From Thiobacillus sp. (lineage in GTDB: Bacteria > Pseudomonadota > Gammaproteobacteria > Burkholderiales > Thiobacillaceae): a stretch of DNA of 58,219 nt. Below the pieces are notes generated by a model. The model searched no databases. It saw only the letters and a list, made by a program, of their open reading frames with translations, and had not been told where the DNA came from. Positions 9,145 through 18,795 of the stretch are shown one piece after another (positions within the stretch are counted from its first letter, which is position 1; each line of letters opens with the position of its first letter). The stretch is taken from NCBI GenBank assembly GCA_024709165.1, contig JANJXF010000107.1, positions 1 to 58,219 on the forward strand. Direction: 5' to 3'. The position numbers were made by a program, and so were the translations under genes.

Positions 9145-10205
9145 AGGTTCTGATCGTGGACGATTCGGCGGTCGTGCGGCAGGTGCTGTCCGAGGCGCTG
9201 GCCGGCGACACAGGCGTCGAGGTGATCGCGACGGCCGCCGATCCCATCTTCGCGCAGGAGAAGATGAAGAAGCAGTGGCCGGACGTGCTGGTCCTGGACA
9301 TCGAGATGCCGCGCATGGATGGCCTCACCTTCCTGCGCAAGATCATGGCGGAGCGCCCGACGCCGGTCGTGATCTGCTCATCGATTTCGCAGCGGGGATC
9401 GGAAACCGCCATGCAGGCCCTGGCAGCGGGCGCGGTCGGCGTGGTGCCCAAGCCGGGTATCGGCAACCGGCGCACAGCCATGGAGGACGCGGCGTCCGAC
9501 CTGATTCGCGCGGTGAAAACGGCCGCCCACGCCAATGTGCGGAACCTGAAAACCCAGGCCGCAGCGCCAACCGCGGCGGTGACGCCCAGGCTCAGTGCCG
9601 ATGCGATCCTGCCGGCGACGAGCCAGGCCATGGCGGAAACCACCGAGCGCATCGTCGCCATCGGCACCTCCACCGGCGGCACCCAGGCGCTGGAAACGGT
9701 GCTTGCCGCCCTGCCGCGCGTGTCGCCCGGCATCGTCATCGTGCAGCACATGCCGGAAAAATTCACCGCTTCCTTCGCGGCGCGGCTGGATACGGTATGC
9801 CAGATCGAGGTGCGCGAAGCCCGCAACGGCGACCGCGTGATGCCCGGCCGCGCCTTGATCGCACCCGGCGGGCGACACATGCTGCTCAAGCGCAACGGCG
9901 CCCAGTATCACGTCGAAGTGGTGGACGGTCCGCTGGTCAACCGCCACCGGCCGTCGGTCGACGTGCTGTTCCGCTCGGTGGCGAAATTCGCAGGCAGGAA
10001 TGCGCTCGGCGTCATCATGACCGGCATGGGCGACGACGGCGCGCGCGGCCTCAGGGAAATGCACGATGCGGGCGCTAGCACCGTGGCCCAGGATGAAGCC
10101 ACCTGCGTAGTCTACGGCATGCCCAAGGAGGCCGTCAGGCTGGGCGGCGTCGATCGCAGCGCGCCGCTGCAGGCCATTCCCGCGGAGATCATGAAATATG
10201 CATGA
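9129..10205 (+). CDS. cheB: Chemotaxis methylesterase/response regulator CheB
   Basis: A 358-residue CheB. The receiver (1-125) has D11/D12 and acceptor D57 in '[14 protein letters not shown]'. The methylesterase domain has the catalytic serine S181 in 'IGTSTGGT', histidine in '[11 protein letters not shown]' and aspartate in '[10 protein letters not shown]'. It removes methyl groups from MCPs when phosphorylated by CheA. A 'SSISQRGSE' block and a variable linker connect the domains. It overlaps cheD and ends 24 bp before the GGDEF/EAL gene. Confidence 0.96.
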   Translation: MPARIKVLIVDDSAVVRQVLSEALAGDTGVEVIATAADPIFAQEKMKKQWPDVLVLDIEMPRMDGLTFLRKIMAERPTPVVICSSISQRGSETAMQALAAGAVGVVPKPGIGNRRTAMEDAASDLIRAVKTAAHANVRNLKTQAAAPTAAVTPRLSADAILPATSQAMAETTERIVAIGTSTGGTQALETVLAALPRVSPGIVIVQHMPEKFTASFAARLDTVCQIEVREARNGDRVMPGRALIAPGGRHMLLKRNGAQYHVEVVDGPLVNRHRPSVDVLFRSVAKFAGRNALGVIMTGMGDDGARGLREMHDAGASTVAQDEATCVVYGMPKEAVRLGGVDRSAPLQAIPAEIMKYA

Positions 10206-10229
10206 ACCTCGCGTGCGGGTTGGACATTC

Positions 10230-13202
10230 ATGAGCGGGCGCCAGAACACGCCACTGCCGGCACACCCGTCCTCCCTTTTCGGCAGCCGGGTTGTTGCCCT
10301 GCGCACCGTCGCCGGCCTGACGATCCTGACCGGCGTGCTGTTCGTGGCGATGCGGGACACCGGCGTGGACGCGCTCGGTCAAACTGCGTTCCATGTCCTG
10401 CTGGACATCGTGGCCGTGGTGCTGGCAGGCATGACCTTCACCGTCGCCTGGCAGGCCGCGAAAGCCCGGGGCGCGGCTCTGCTCGCCACCGTCGCGGTGG
10501 GGCTGCTTGCCGCGGGGCTGCTCAATGTCGGGCATTTGCTGGCGTATCCAGGTATGCCGCCCTCCGTTGTCCTGCCCGGCGCGGAAAGCTCGCTGTATTT
10601 CCAGCTTGCCGCACGCATCACCGTGGGCGTCGCGCTGCTCGCGGCCGTGCTCGCGGCGGGGGCAACCATGACGCCTGGTGTGCGCCGCGCGGTGCTGGGC
10701 GGAGCGTTCGTCTGGGTCGCCGCGGCGTTCTGGGTCGTGGCCCACCCGCCGGACTGGCTGAGCGCAGGCTTTGCGGCGCAGCAGGGCGGGATGCCGCCGG
10801 TGGCTGCCGCCGGTATTCTCGCCGTTGCGCTGCATGCGACGACGGCCCTGATCCTGTTTCCGCGGCTGCGCACCGCGCGGGATGAAGCGGCTCCGGTGCT
10901 GTTTGCCGCGCTCTGCATCCTGCTGCTGGGCGAACTGAATTCCGCGCTGCACGCCAGAGAGAACGACGTATTCGATGTTCTGGCGCACGTCTGCGGCATC
11001 GTGGGTTACGGTTTTCTCTATCACGCGGTGTTCGTCGTCGCCATACAGCGGCCGTACCGCGAACTTCTCGCGTCCCGGGGGGCACTGCAGAAAAGCGAAA
11101 AACGTTTTCGCATGCTGTTCGAATCCGCCCCCGATGCCCTGTTCATGCTCGACGCCAGCGGATGCATCGTGACGCTGAACGCGAGTGCGACGACGATGCT
11201 GGGTTATCGCCACGACGAACTGTTCGGCGTGCCCATGGACCGCATGTTCCGGGAGCTCGCCGAAGACAGCCACATGAGCGGGCAGGGCTGCCATGTCGCG
11301 CGCCCCGCCCCCGATCTCGCCGTGGTCAAGACGGAGTCGCTGGCGCGCTGCAAGGGCGGCAGGGAACTGCCGGTCTCCGTCAGCCTGTCGCGGATCGAAC
11401 TGGATGGCACGTACGGAACGCTCATTGCCATGCGCGACATCAGCGCCACCCGGGAGATGGAGAACCTGCTGCGCAGGCATTCGCAGGAATTCCAGACGCT
11501 GGTGGACCACGCGCCGGACATCATCGTGCGCGTCGACCCGGCGCAGCGTTTCCTGTACGCCAACGCCGCGCTGACGGCCGCAGTCGGGATCGCGTCGGAT
11601 GCCTGCTGGGGCAAGACCTGGGTTGACCTGGGTTTGCCGCCCGATGCCGTCGTATCCTGGATCCATGGCGTGGACGCGGTGTTTGCCTCGGGCGAGCCTG
11701 CGACCCTGGAGTGCGGATTCGAATTGCCGCAGGCAGGGCTGTGCCACTTTCACGTGCGCATGGCCCCCGAACGGGATTTCGACGGTCGGGTGGTGTCCGT
11801 GCTGGTGATTGCGCGCGATATCTCGGAACGCAAACAGCACGAAGAAACCCTGCTGCATCAGGTCAGTCACGACGGCCTCACCGGCCTGCCCAACCGCGCG
11901 CTCATCCTCGACCGGCTGCAGCAGGCGATTGCGCACACGCGGCGCAGCGGACGCCTGCTCGCCGTCGCCTATCTCGATCTGGATCGTTTCAAGGATGTCA
12001 ACGATACACTCGGCCACGGCGCGGGCGATGCGCTGCTGTGCGAAGCCGCGGCGCGTATCGGCGCCGCGCTGCGCGAGGACGACACGATTGGGCGCCAGGG
12101 GGGCGACGAATTCATCCTGCTGTTGCCGGATCTCGTGCAGCTGGGGGATGCGATCGTCGTCGCCGAAAAGATCCTGGCTGCCCTCGCGCAGCCGTTCGCG
12201 ATGAATGGCCGCGAAATCTATGTCACGGCCAGCATCGGCCTGTCGATCTGCCCCCTGGATGCCGACGACGCCGAAACCCTGCTGCGTCATGCCGACGTGG
12301 CCATGTATCGCGCCAAGGAAGAGGGGCGCAACACCTTCCGTTTCTATGTGCCGGAGATGGACGCGCAGATGCACACGCGGATCGAGATCGAGCACGACCT
12401 GCGTCTGGCGCTCAAACGCCGCGAACTGGTGCTGCACTATCAGCCGCGCGTCAGCCTGGCATCGGGAGCGGTGCTGGGTTTCGAGGCGCTGGTGCGCTGG
12501 AATCATCCGCGCGACGGATTGCTCGGACCCGACCGCTTCATCGGCGTGGCCGAGGCGACCGGCCTCATCACGCCGCTCGGCGACTGGGTGTTGGAAGAGG
12601 CATGCCGGCGCACGCGGCAGTGGCAGACGCAGGGCCTGCCGGAAATCCGCGTCGCGGTGAACCTCTCGGCGCGGCAGTTCCGCGATCCCGGGCTGGTGGA
12701 ACGGGTGCAACGGGTGATCGCCGATACCGGGCTCGACCCGGCGCATCTCGAACTGGAAATCACCGAAAGCACCGTGATGCAGGATAGCGAGGCGGCGGCC
12801 GGCACGTTGCGCGCGCTCAAGGCGCTGGGCATCACGCTGTCCGTGGACGATTTCGGCACGGGCTATTCCTCGCTGTCCTATCTGAAGCTGTTTCCGATCG
12901 ACGCGCTCAAGATCGACCGTTCCTTCGTCCGCGACATCGTCACCGATCCCGGTGATGCGTCCATCGTGCGCGCCATCGTCAACCTGTCCCACAGCCTCGG
13001 CCTGAGCGTGGTGGCCGAAGGGGTCGAAGATGCCGAACAGGCCGCTTTCCTGCGCGACGCGGGCTGCGATGAAGTGCAGGGCTACTGGTTCAGTCGCCCG
13101 CTTGCCGAGGCGTCGGCCGAAAACCTGCTGCGCAGCGGGTGCCGTCTGGCGCAGCCCGCAACGGCCGAAGCCGGCCAGGACGATGAAGGGGCGTGTGCTT
13201 GA
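10230..13202 (+). CDS. Membrane PAS-GGDEF-EAL protein (MASE3-like sensor)
   Basis: A 990-residue c-di-GMP enzyme. The first 275 residues hold about eight hydrophobic helices with the MASE3-like 'LLNVGHLLAYPGMPP'. Two PAS domains follow (about 285-405 and 410-530). The GGDEF domain (about 545-705) keeps 'GRQGGDEFILL' and an inhibitory I-site RxxD ('REDD') five residues upstream. The EAL domain (about 725-970) keeps 'GFEALVRW', 'ELEITES', 'DDFGTGYSSL' and 'VVAEGVED'. Both cyclase and phosphodiesterase motifs look intact, so net activity cannot be predicted. The stop overlaps the next gene's start, suggesting coupled expression with the histidine kinase. Confidence 0.93.
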   Translation: MSGRQNTPLPAHPSSLFGSRVVALRTVAGLTILTGVLFVAMRDTGVDALGQTAFHVLLDIVAVVLAGMTFTVAWQAAKARGAALLATVAVGLLAAGLLNVGHLLAYPGMPPSVVLPGAESSLYFQLAARITVGVALLAAVLAAGATMTPGVRRAVLGGAFVWVAAAFWVVAHPPDWLSAGFAAQQGGMPPVAAAGILAVALHATTALILFPRLRTARDEAAPVLFAALCILLLGELNSALHARENDVFDVLAHVCGIVGYGFLYHAVFVVAIQRPYRELLASRGALQKSEKRFRMLFESAPDALFMLDASGCIVTLNASATTMLGYRHDELFGVPMDRMFRELAEDSHMSGQGCHVARPAPDLAVVKTESLARCKGGRELPVSVSLSRIELDGTYGTLIAMRDISATREMENLLRRHSQEFQTLVDHAPDIIVRVDPAQRFLYANAALTAAVGIASDACWGKTWVDLGLPPDAVVSWIHGVDAVFASGEPATLECGFELPQAGLCHFHVRMAPERDFDGRVVSVLVIARDISERKQHEETLLHQVSHDGLTGLPNRALILDRLQQAIAHTRRSGRLLAVAYLDLDRFKDVNDTLGHGAGDALLCEAAARIGAALREDDTIGRQGGDEFILLLPDLVQLGDAIVVAEKILAALAQPFAMNGREIYVTASIGLSICPLDADDAETLLRHADVAMYRAKEEGRNTFRFYVPEMDAQMHTRIEIEHDLRLALKRRELVLHYQPRVSLASGAVLGFEALVRWNHPRDGLLGPDRFIGVAEATGLITPLGDWVLEEACRRTRQWQTQGLPEIRVAVNLSARQFRDPGLVERVQRVIADTGLDPAHLELEITESTVMQDSEAAAGTLRALKALGITLSVDDFGTGYSSLSYLKLFPIDALKIDRSFVRDIVTDPGDASIVRAIVNLSHSLGLSVVAEGVEDAEQAAFLRDAGCDEVQGYWFSRPLAEASAENLLRSGCRLAQPATAEAGQDDEGACA

Positions 13203-16132
13203 AGCGCGTGTTCAACAGTCTGCGCACGCGTCTGGTCGCGCTGCTGCTGGCAGCCCTGCTGCCGATGCTGGCGGTCACCTGGTATCTCGGCATGCAGATC
13301 CATCGCCACGCCATCGGTGACGTCTACCGCGAAACGCAATCCCTGGTGCAGGACATTTCCCTGCAGCAGACACGCCATATCAATGTCGCCCAACGCGTGC
13401 TGCTCACCCTGGCGGCCAATCCGCAGGTTGCCGGGCGCAAGCCCGGTTTCTGCACGGCGTTCCGGGAAGTGGTCGCGCAGCAGGTATTTTTTGCCAACGC
13501 GGGCATGGTCGATCTCGACGGAAATGCCCTTTGCAGCGGTGCGCGCCAGACCCGCGAGGCCAGTTTTGCGGACCGCCTGTGGTTCCGGAAGCTGCACGAG
13601 GGGCATGACGAAATCGTGGTGGGCGACTACCATCCCGGCGTGCTGGTGGACGAACCGGTGGTGATCGTCGCCATGCCGCTGAAGGGGATCGGAGGCGAGC
13701 ATCTGGCCTATCTTTTCGTGTCGGTCGACCTGTCCTGGTTCGGCCGGAACACACTCGGTAGGACGCTCCCCGAGGGTGCAGAGGTGGTTTTTTACGACCA
13801 TGACCGCATCATTCTCCATAGCGATCCGGCATCTGAAGTCTGGCGCGGACAGTCCGTCGCTTCGGCGATCCGTCCGGCCGGCGCAGCGGATCCGGATACT
13901 GGCGTGATGGAAGCGTATGGCCAGGACGGCAGGCTGCGCCTGTTTTCCACCGCCAGGCTCCGGAGCGGGGCGACGCACGACAACGTGTTCGTCGCCGTCG
14001 GCATCCCGGCGGATGTCGCGCTGGCCCAGGTGCGCCGTATGGGAGCGACCATGGCGCTGCTCGTCGCCGCCGTGTTCCTTGGAATATTCATGGTGGCCTG
14101 GCTGGGAACGCGCCGTCTGGTCGTCGAACCGGTGCGCAGCATGATCCGCCAGGCGCACGCGCACGCGGCAGGCGACCTGACGCAGCGCAGCGGTGTCGCG
14201 GACGGCACCGAGTTGAGCGAACTCGCGCGCGCACTGGACGAGATGGCGCGGAAAATGGCCGACCGCGACCGCGTGCTGGCGCAACACCTGCGGGCCTTCA
14301 ACGCTCACGCCATCGTGAGTGTCGCGGATGCCGACGGGCGTATCGTCTACGCCAACGACAAGTTCTGCGAGATCAGCCAATACCGCCGCGAGGAGATCCT
14401 GGGCGAGAGCCATCGGCTGATCAACTCCGGCTTTCATCCGCCCGAATTCTTTACCGGTCTGTGGGACACGATTTCCCGCGGCGACGTCTGGTGCGGCAAC
14501 ATCCGCAACCGGCGCAAGGACGGCAGCCATTACTGGGTGGCATCGACCATCGTGCCGTTCTTCGACGACACCGGCCGGCTGGAACGGTATTTTGCGATTC
14601 GCACCGACATCACCCGCGCGCTGGAAATCGACGCGGCCCTGCAGCAAAGCGAGGAACATTTCCGCCTGCTGGCAAAAAATGCCCTCGACGTGATTTCCCT
14701 GCATGACGCCGATGGGCGCTTCCTCTATGTCAGCCCCTCGCTGGAGCGTGTACTGGGCCATGAACCGGCTTCCATGATCGGACGCGAAGGCGATGCGCTG
14801 GTGCATCCGGACGACCTCGACCGGGTGCGTGAAGCGCTGCGCACACCGGTTTTACGGGGCGAAACGGGTGAATGCGCGTATGTCCGGCTGCGCCACCGCA
14901 ACGGCAGCTATATCTGGGTCGATGTGACCATGGTTCCAACCCGGGACGAAGCCGGGCGTATCCTGAATATCCAGGCATCGGTGCGCGACGTCACGGCGCG
15001 CAAGCGGATGGAGGACGAATTGCGCCTGCACGACCGGGCGCTTGCCGCGAGCGGAACCGGCATCGTGATTTTCCGGCGCGGCGATCTGGCGATCGAGTAC
15101 GCGAACGCCGCATTTGCGGATATCGCCGAATTTCCAGCGGCCGGCATCGCGGGCCAGTCCTGGCCGGTGCTGGTGCAGGCCGCAGAAAGCGCCGGGGGAT
15201 GGCGGTTCCTGCACGACGCCATGACGATCGGCGCCGAGCGGCACGCCGTGGTTGCGGGAATATCGCAGCGGGGGCGCGATGTGTGGTGCGACATCTTCAT
15301 CTCGCCGGTGCGCGGCGAAACGGGCGAGGTCACCCACTATGTGGCGGCGATCAGCGACGTCAGCGAGCAGATCGGCATGGAGGCCGAACTGGTGCGCGCC
15401 AAGGAAGCGGCGGAACAGGCCAGCCAGGCCAAATCGAACTTTCTCTCCCATGTCAGCCATGAACTGCGCACGCCGCTCAATGCCATCGTCGGTTTCGCCC
15501 AGCTGCTCGAATCCGACCCCGAGGCGCCGCTCAACGACACACAGCAGGACAGCATCAAGCGCATTCTCGGTGCGGGCTGGCTGTTGCGCGAACTGATCGA
15601 CGACGTGCTGGATCTCTCGCGGATCGAAGCCGGCCGGCTGGAGCTCAAGCCGGAGGAAACCGATGTGATCGGACTCATTCGCGAGTGCCTGGAACGCATC
15701 GCGCCGCAGGCGGCGGCCAGCGGCCTGCAACTGCTCGATCTGAGCGCCGGATGCGTCCGGCAGCACATGCGGATCGACGCGAAGCGCTTCCGGCAGATAT
15801 TGCTCAACCTGCTCAGCAACGCGGTGAAATACAACCGCCCCGGCGGCCGCGTGACGGTGACCTGTCATCTGCTGGAGCACGGCGTGCTGCGCATCGCCGT
15901 CAGCGATACCGGGATCGGCATCCCGCAGGCGAAACGCAACGAACTGTTCCAGTACTTCAGCCGGCTGGGCGCCGAACACAGCAGCGTACCCGGTATCGGC
16001 GTGGGGCTGGCGCTGTGCAGACATCTGGTCGGCTTGATGGGAGGCGCCATCAGCGTGGAGAGTGTGGAAGGCGAGGGCAGCAGCTTCGCGATCGAACTGC
16101 CGGCCCTGTGCCACGAGACCGAGACAATGTGA
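13193..16132 (+). CDS. Cache-HAMP-PAS3 sensor histidine kinase
   Basis: A 979-residue kinase starting at GTG 13193; TTG 13199 is an alternative. TM1 is 'LVALLLAALLPMLAVTWYL' and a periplasmic double-Cache-like region runs to about 280. TM2 is 'ALLVAAVFLGIFMVAWLG', followed by HAMP. Three PAS domains contain 'DADGRIVYANDKF', 'DADGRFLYVSPSL' and 'RRGDLAIEYANAAF'. HisKA carries H756 in 'HVSHELRTPLNAI'. The HATPase has 'NLLSNAVKYN', 'DTGIGIP' and 'GIGVGLAL'. There is no C-terminal receiver or Hpt, so phosphate must go to a separate receiver; the REC-PP2C protein 385 bp downstream is the nearest candidate (inference). Confidence 0.93.
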   Translation: MCLKRVFNSLRTRLVALLLAALLPMLAVTWYLGMQIHRHAIGDVYRETQSLVQDISLQQTRHINVAQRVLLTLAANPQVAGRKPGFCTAFREVVAQQVFFANAGMVDLDGNALCSGARQTREASFADRLWFRKLHEGHDEIVVGDYHPGVLVDEPVVIVAMPLKGIGGEHLAYLFVSVDLSWFGRNTLGRTLPEGAEVVFYDHDRIILHSDPASEVWRGQSVASAIRPAGAADPDTGVMEAYGQDGRLRLFSTARLRSGATHDNVFVAVGIPADVALAQVRRMGATMALLVAAVFLGIFMVAWLGTRRLVVEPVRSMIRQAHAHAAGDLTQRSGVADGTELSELARALDEMARKMADRDRVLAQHLRAFNAHAIVSVADADGRIVYANDKFCEISQYRREEILGESHRLINSGFHPPEFFTGLWDTISRGDVWCGNIRNRRKDGSHYWVASTIVPFFDDTGRLERYFAIRTDITRALEIDAALQQSEEHFRLLAKNALDVISLHDADGRFLYVSPSLERVLGHEPASMIGREGDALVHPDDLDRVREALRTPVLRGETGECAYVRLRHRNGSYIWVDVTMVPTRDEAGRILNIQASVRDVTARKRMEDELRLHDRALAASGTGIVIFRRGDLAIEYANAAFADIAEFPAAGIAGQSWPVLVQAAESAGGWRFLHDAMTIGAERHAVVAGISQRGRDVWCDIFISPVRGETGEVTHYVAAISDVSEQIGMEAELVRAKEAAEQASQAKSNFLSHVSHELRTPLNAIVGFAQLLESDPEAPLNDTQQDSIKRILGAGWLLRELIDDVLDLSRIEAGRLELKPEETDVIGLIRECLERIAPQAAASGLQLLDLSAGCVRQHMRIDAKRFRQILLNLLSNAVKYNRPGGRVTVTCHLLEHGVLRIAVSDTGIGIPQAKRNELFQYFSRLGAEHSSVPGIGVGLALCRHLVGLMGGAISVESVEGEGSSFAIELPALCHETETM

Positions 16133-16193
16133 TAGTCCGGCGCGGCGAATGTGCGCGCCAACCCGATTCGCAGCTTATCAAAAGGAGAAAACC

Positions 16194-16499
16194 ATGAACA
16201 TCGACACCCAGAAGGACGGCAACACCGCCCGCATCGTGCTGAACGGCCGCTTCGATTTCAACAGCCACAGAATGTTCAACGATACGACCGACGCGCTCCT
16301 GAGAGAACCGGGCATCAGCGCACTCGAAGTGGACTTCGATGAAGTGAAGTACATCGACAGCTCGGCCATGGGCATGCTGCTGCTGTTCAAGGAGCGCGCG
16401 AAGAGCGCGGCGAAATCCATCACCCTGCTCAATTGCAAGGGAGCCGTGGCACAGGTATTCGAACTTTCGAATTTCCGCCGCCTGTTTACCATCAAGTGA
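16194..16499 (+). CDS. STAS anti-anti-sigma-type protein with intact phospho-serine
   Basis: A 101-residue SpoIIAA/RsbV/HsbA-like protein. ATG 16194 follows a strong AAAAGGAGAAAACC site; the longer track ORF begins upstream inside the kinase gene and is not preferred. Core: 'ARIVLNGRFDFNSHRMF' then 'VDFDEVKYIDSSAMGMLLL'. D55-S56-S57 places a serine at the position phosphorylated in SpoIIAA. Its stop overlaps the region just before the REC-PP2C-HATPase gene, whose phosphatase and kinase-like domains are the expected partners. The pair resembles HsbA/HsbR of Pseudomonas; a sigma factor or FlgM-like target is not in the window. Confidence 0.9.
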   Translation: MNIDTQKDGNTARIVLNGRFDFNSHRMFNDTTDALLREPGISALEVDFDEVKYIDSSAMGMLLLFKERAKSAAKSITLLNCKGAVAQVFELSNFRRLFTIK

Positions 16500-16516
16500 T
16501 GCGGGAAGACGGTTAC

Positions 16517-18247
16517 ATGAGCCAATCGGGCATGACGGTCCTGGTGGTGGACGACACCGCCAACAATGTTGCCATCGCGGGCCAGGTGGTGAAGAGGATG
16601 GGGCATCGCTTCATCGAGGCGCGGTCGGGTGAGGAAGCGCTGGAGAAATTCCACACTGAATCGCCGGACATGATCCTCATGGACGTGATGATGCCCGGAA
16701 TCGGCGGTCTCGAGGCCACGCGCCGCATCCGCCAGGCGGCGGGCTCGCGCTGGCTGCCGATCCTGATGGTCACCGCGCTGTCGCGCGAGGACGAGGTGCT
16801 CGAGGGGCTGCGCGCCGGGGCGGACGATTATCTGACCAAGCCGCTGTCGCTGCCGGTGTTCCAGGCCAAGATCCAGGTATTCCAGCGGATCGCCGAACTG
16901 CAGCGGGCGCTCTCGTCCTACTCGGACGAGCTCGCCGTGTATTACCGGCAGGCCGAGGACGAACGGCGCCTCGGCGCGAGCCTGATGGAATACATGGTGA
17001 CCCGCGAGGGGCTTCGCGACCCTGCCCTGCGCTATCGCGTCACGCCCGCGTGGCACTTCAGCGGCGACCTCATCGCCGCCGCGCGCACGCCTGGAAAATG
17101 CCACCACATCCTGCTGAGCGACGGCATGGGGCACGGCCTGCCCGCGGCGGTGGGCTCGCTGCCGCAGTTCGATACCTTTTATGCGATGACCGAACTGGGC
17201 TACGGCATCGCACGCATCGTGGAAGTGATGAACGAGCGCATGCACACCATGATGCCGCAGGGGCGGTTTTCCGCGCTCACCCTCATATCGGTCGATCCCG
17301 TGGCGGGGACGATCGAGGTGTGGAACGGCGGCAATCCCGCTGCCTGTCTGCTCGACGCCAGCGGCAGGATCGTCAAGCGCTGGAACTCCCGGCATCTGCC
17401 GCTGGGTGTGTTGCCGCCGGAAGAATTTTCCGCGGAAACCGAGGTGTATTTCTATGAGGGGGACGGCCAGCTCTTCCTGTGGTCGGATGGCCTGACCGAG
17501 GCCGAAAACGCCGAAGGGGTGCAGTTCGGCGCGGAACGCGCCTGCGCGACGCTGGAATCGGCTGCGCCCGGACAACGTTTCGATGCGCTGCTGCAAGCGC
17601 TGGACGCGCATCGGGCGGAGGCGGCGGCGGACGACATCACCGTGGTCGGCGTCGACGTCCCGGCTCCCGGCGCCGTGCCGGCGACGGTTGCGCCGGATGC
17701 GGGCGCCGCGCGCGGGGGCGACCGTCTGCGCATGTCCTTCCATTTCGAGGCGGCGGACCTGAAACACCTCGACGTGGTGCCCACCCTGACCGGTGTGATC
17801 GAGCGTATCGAGGCGCTGAAGGACCACGCCGGGCAGGTGTTCATCATCCTGTCGGAACTGGTGTCCAATGCGCTGGACCATGGGCTGCTGCGCGTGGATT
17901 CCTCGCTCAAGACGAGCGGCGAAGGTTTTGCCGCCTATGCCGTGCAGCGGCAGGAAGCCCTGCACGCGCTACAGGAGGGGTTCATCGAAATCGACATCGA
18001 AATCCTGCGCCGCAACGGCCGCAGGATGGCGAAAATCATCGTGCGCGACAGCGGGCCAGGGTTCGACTGGGCCACGCGAACACAGATGCCGGATAACGGC
18101 CTGCATGGCCGCGGCATTGCCCTGGTGCGCCGCCTGAGCCACGACATGCGCTACACCGGCGCCGGCAACGAGGTGGCGGTGTATTACGAGCTGAGCCCCG
18201 CCGAAGGCGTGGCGGATCGCGCCGCGTCCGGGGCGCTCGTGCAGTGA
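16517..18247 (+). CDS. Receiver-PP2C phosphatase-HATPase switch protein (HsbR/RsbU-like)
   Basis: A 576-residue three-domain protein. ATG 16517 has GGGAAGACGG upstream and is preferred over ATG 16499. The receiver (1-125) has D12/D13 and acceptor D56 in 'MILMDVMMPG'. A SpoIIE/RsbU-type PP2C domain (about 150-385) has 'LLSDGMGHGLPAAVG' and 'ADDITVVGVD'. A C-terminal RsbW-like HATPase (about 410-560) has 'LSELVSNALDHGL' and 'RDSGPGFDW'. Family logic: phosphorylation of the receiver toggles phosphatase and kinase activity on the STAS partner. In this window that partner is most likely the gene just upstream. Confidence 0.92.
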   Translation: MSQSGMTVLVVDDTANNVAIAGQVVKRMGHRFIEARSGEEALEKFHTESPDMILMDVMMPGIGGLEATRRIRQAAGSRWLPILMVTALSREDEVLEGLRAGADDYLTKPLSLPVFQAKIQVFQRIAELQRALSSYSDELAVYYRQAEDERRLGASLMEYMVTREGLRDPALRYRVTPAWHFSGDLIAAARTPGKCHHILLSDGMGHGLPAAVGSLPQFDTFYAMTELGYGIARIVEVMNERMHTMMPQGRFSALTLISVDPVAGTIEVWNGGNPAACLLDASGRIVKRWNSRHLPLGVLPPEEFSAETEVYFYEGDGQLFLWSDGLTEAENAEGVQFGAERACATLESAAPGQRFDALLQALDAHRAEAAADDITVVGVDVPAPGAVPATVAPDAGAARGGDRLRMSFHFEAADLKHLDVVPTLTGVIERIEALKDHAGQVFIILSELVSNALDHGLLRVDSSLKTSGEGFAAYAVQRQEALHALQEGFIEIDIEILRRNGRRMAKIIVRDSGPGFDWATRTQMPDNGLHGRGIALVRRLSHDMRYTGAGNEVAVYYELSPAEGVADRAASGALVQ

Positions 18248-18370
18248 GTGGAGCGACACGACCGCAGCGTGCCGCAGGAGGGACGCCCCCGGCCCGATGA
18301 GGTCGCGGGTCGGCCACCCGTTTCGCACCGCACGCGAACCTCCTGCCGGCCAGTGGACAATCCGGGACGG
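18248..18370. other. Noncoding gap after the signalling block
   Basis: No ORF with family resemblance is seen between the switch protein and the BrnTA module. Several short inverted GC-rich stretches occur, but none has a following U-run on the + strand. Confidence 0.4.
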
Positions 18371-18382
18371 CCATACAAAAAA
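18371..18382. repeat. 12-bp direct repeat, left copy, flanking brnTA
   Basis: The sequence CCATACAAAAAA occurs exactly here and again at 19078-19089. The two copies bracket the BrnT/BrnA module. This copy also forms the U-run of the putative brnA terminator on the - strand. Confidence 0.7.
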
Positions 18383-18404
18383 TCGCATGCCCCGGCAAGT
18401 GCGC
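18376..18404 (-). terminator. Putative Rho-independent terminator of brnTA
   Basis: Read on the - strand, CGCA-CT-TGCC-GG-GGCA-TGCG forms a short GC stem with one bulge and is followed by ATTTTTTG. It lies about 45 bp beyond the brnA stop, as expected for the end of the brnT-brnA transcript. Confidence 0.5.
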
Positions 18405-18447
18405 CTTTGGTGGGGTGTCTTTGCCTCTCGACCGCGTTGCGTAAAAG

Positions 18448-18795
18448 TCACCGGCGCTGTGCGCTCTTATCGCGCAGCGTCCGTGTAGACTGCCGGGTTG
18501 GAGTCTGGGCCTCCACATATGCGTCGATGAGCCGCCGAATCATGCGTTGGTATTGTGTGTGGTGCTTTGTGGCCTCCGATTTGAAGAAGTCGACACTCTT
18601 CTTGCTCAGGGCCAGGGTTACCTTCACACCTTCTTCTCGGAACGCCAATTCGGCTGGGGAAGGGAGGAAGTCGGGGACGACCTGAACCTTGCCAAGGGGT
18701 TCATCGGTGTATTTGATTTTAGTTCCGACGTAATGTTGGCTTGCGCCGGTATTAGCCTGCACTGAAACTCCGCTACGCTTCGTTTTCGCGTTCAT
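18448..18795 (-). CDS. brnA: BrnA-type antitoxin
   Basis: A 115-residue protein starting at ATG 18795 ('MNAKTKRSG'); the longer track ORF runs back through brnT in another frame. The C-terminal half ('VTLALSKKSVDFFKSEA' and 'QYQRMIRRLIDAYVEA') is the ribbon-helix-helix BrnA/CopG signature used for DNA binding and toxin neutralisation. The N-terminal half is longer than in compact BrnA proteins and is poorly conserved. It overlaps the 3' end of brnT by 23 bp, the usual toxin-first order of BrnTA. Autorepression at the promoter upstream of brnT is expected from the family. Confidence 0.85.
   Translation of the reverse strand: MNAKTKRSGVSVQANTGASQHYVGTKIKYTDEPLGKVQVVPDFLPSPAELAFREEGVKVTLALSKKSVDFFKSEATKHHTQYQRMIRRLIDAYVEAQTPTRQSTRTLRDKSAQRR

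Noticed and set aside
9378-12992. 1204-codon - strand ORF antisense to cheB and the GGDEF/EAL gene
   Set aside because: The + strand genes have complete catalytic motifs; the antisense translation is low-complexity and unlike any family.
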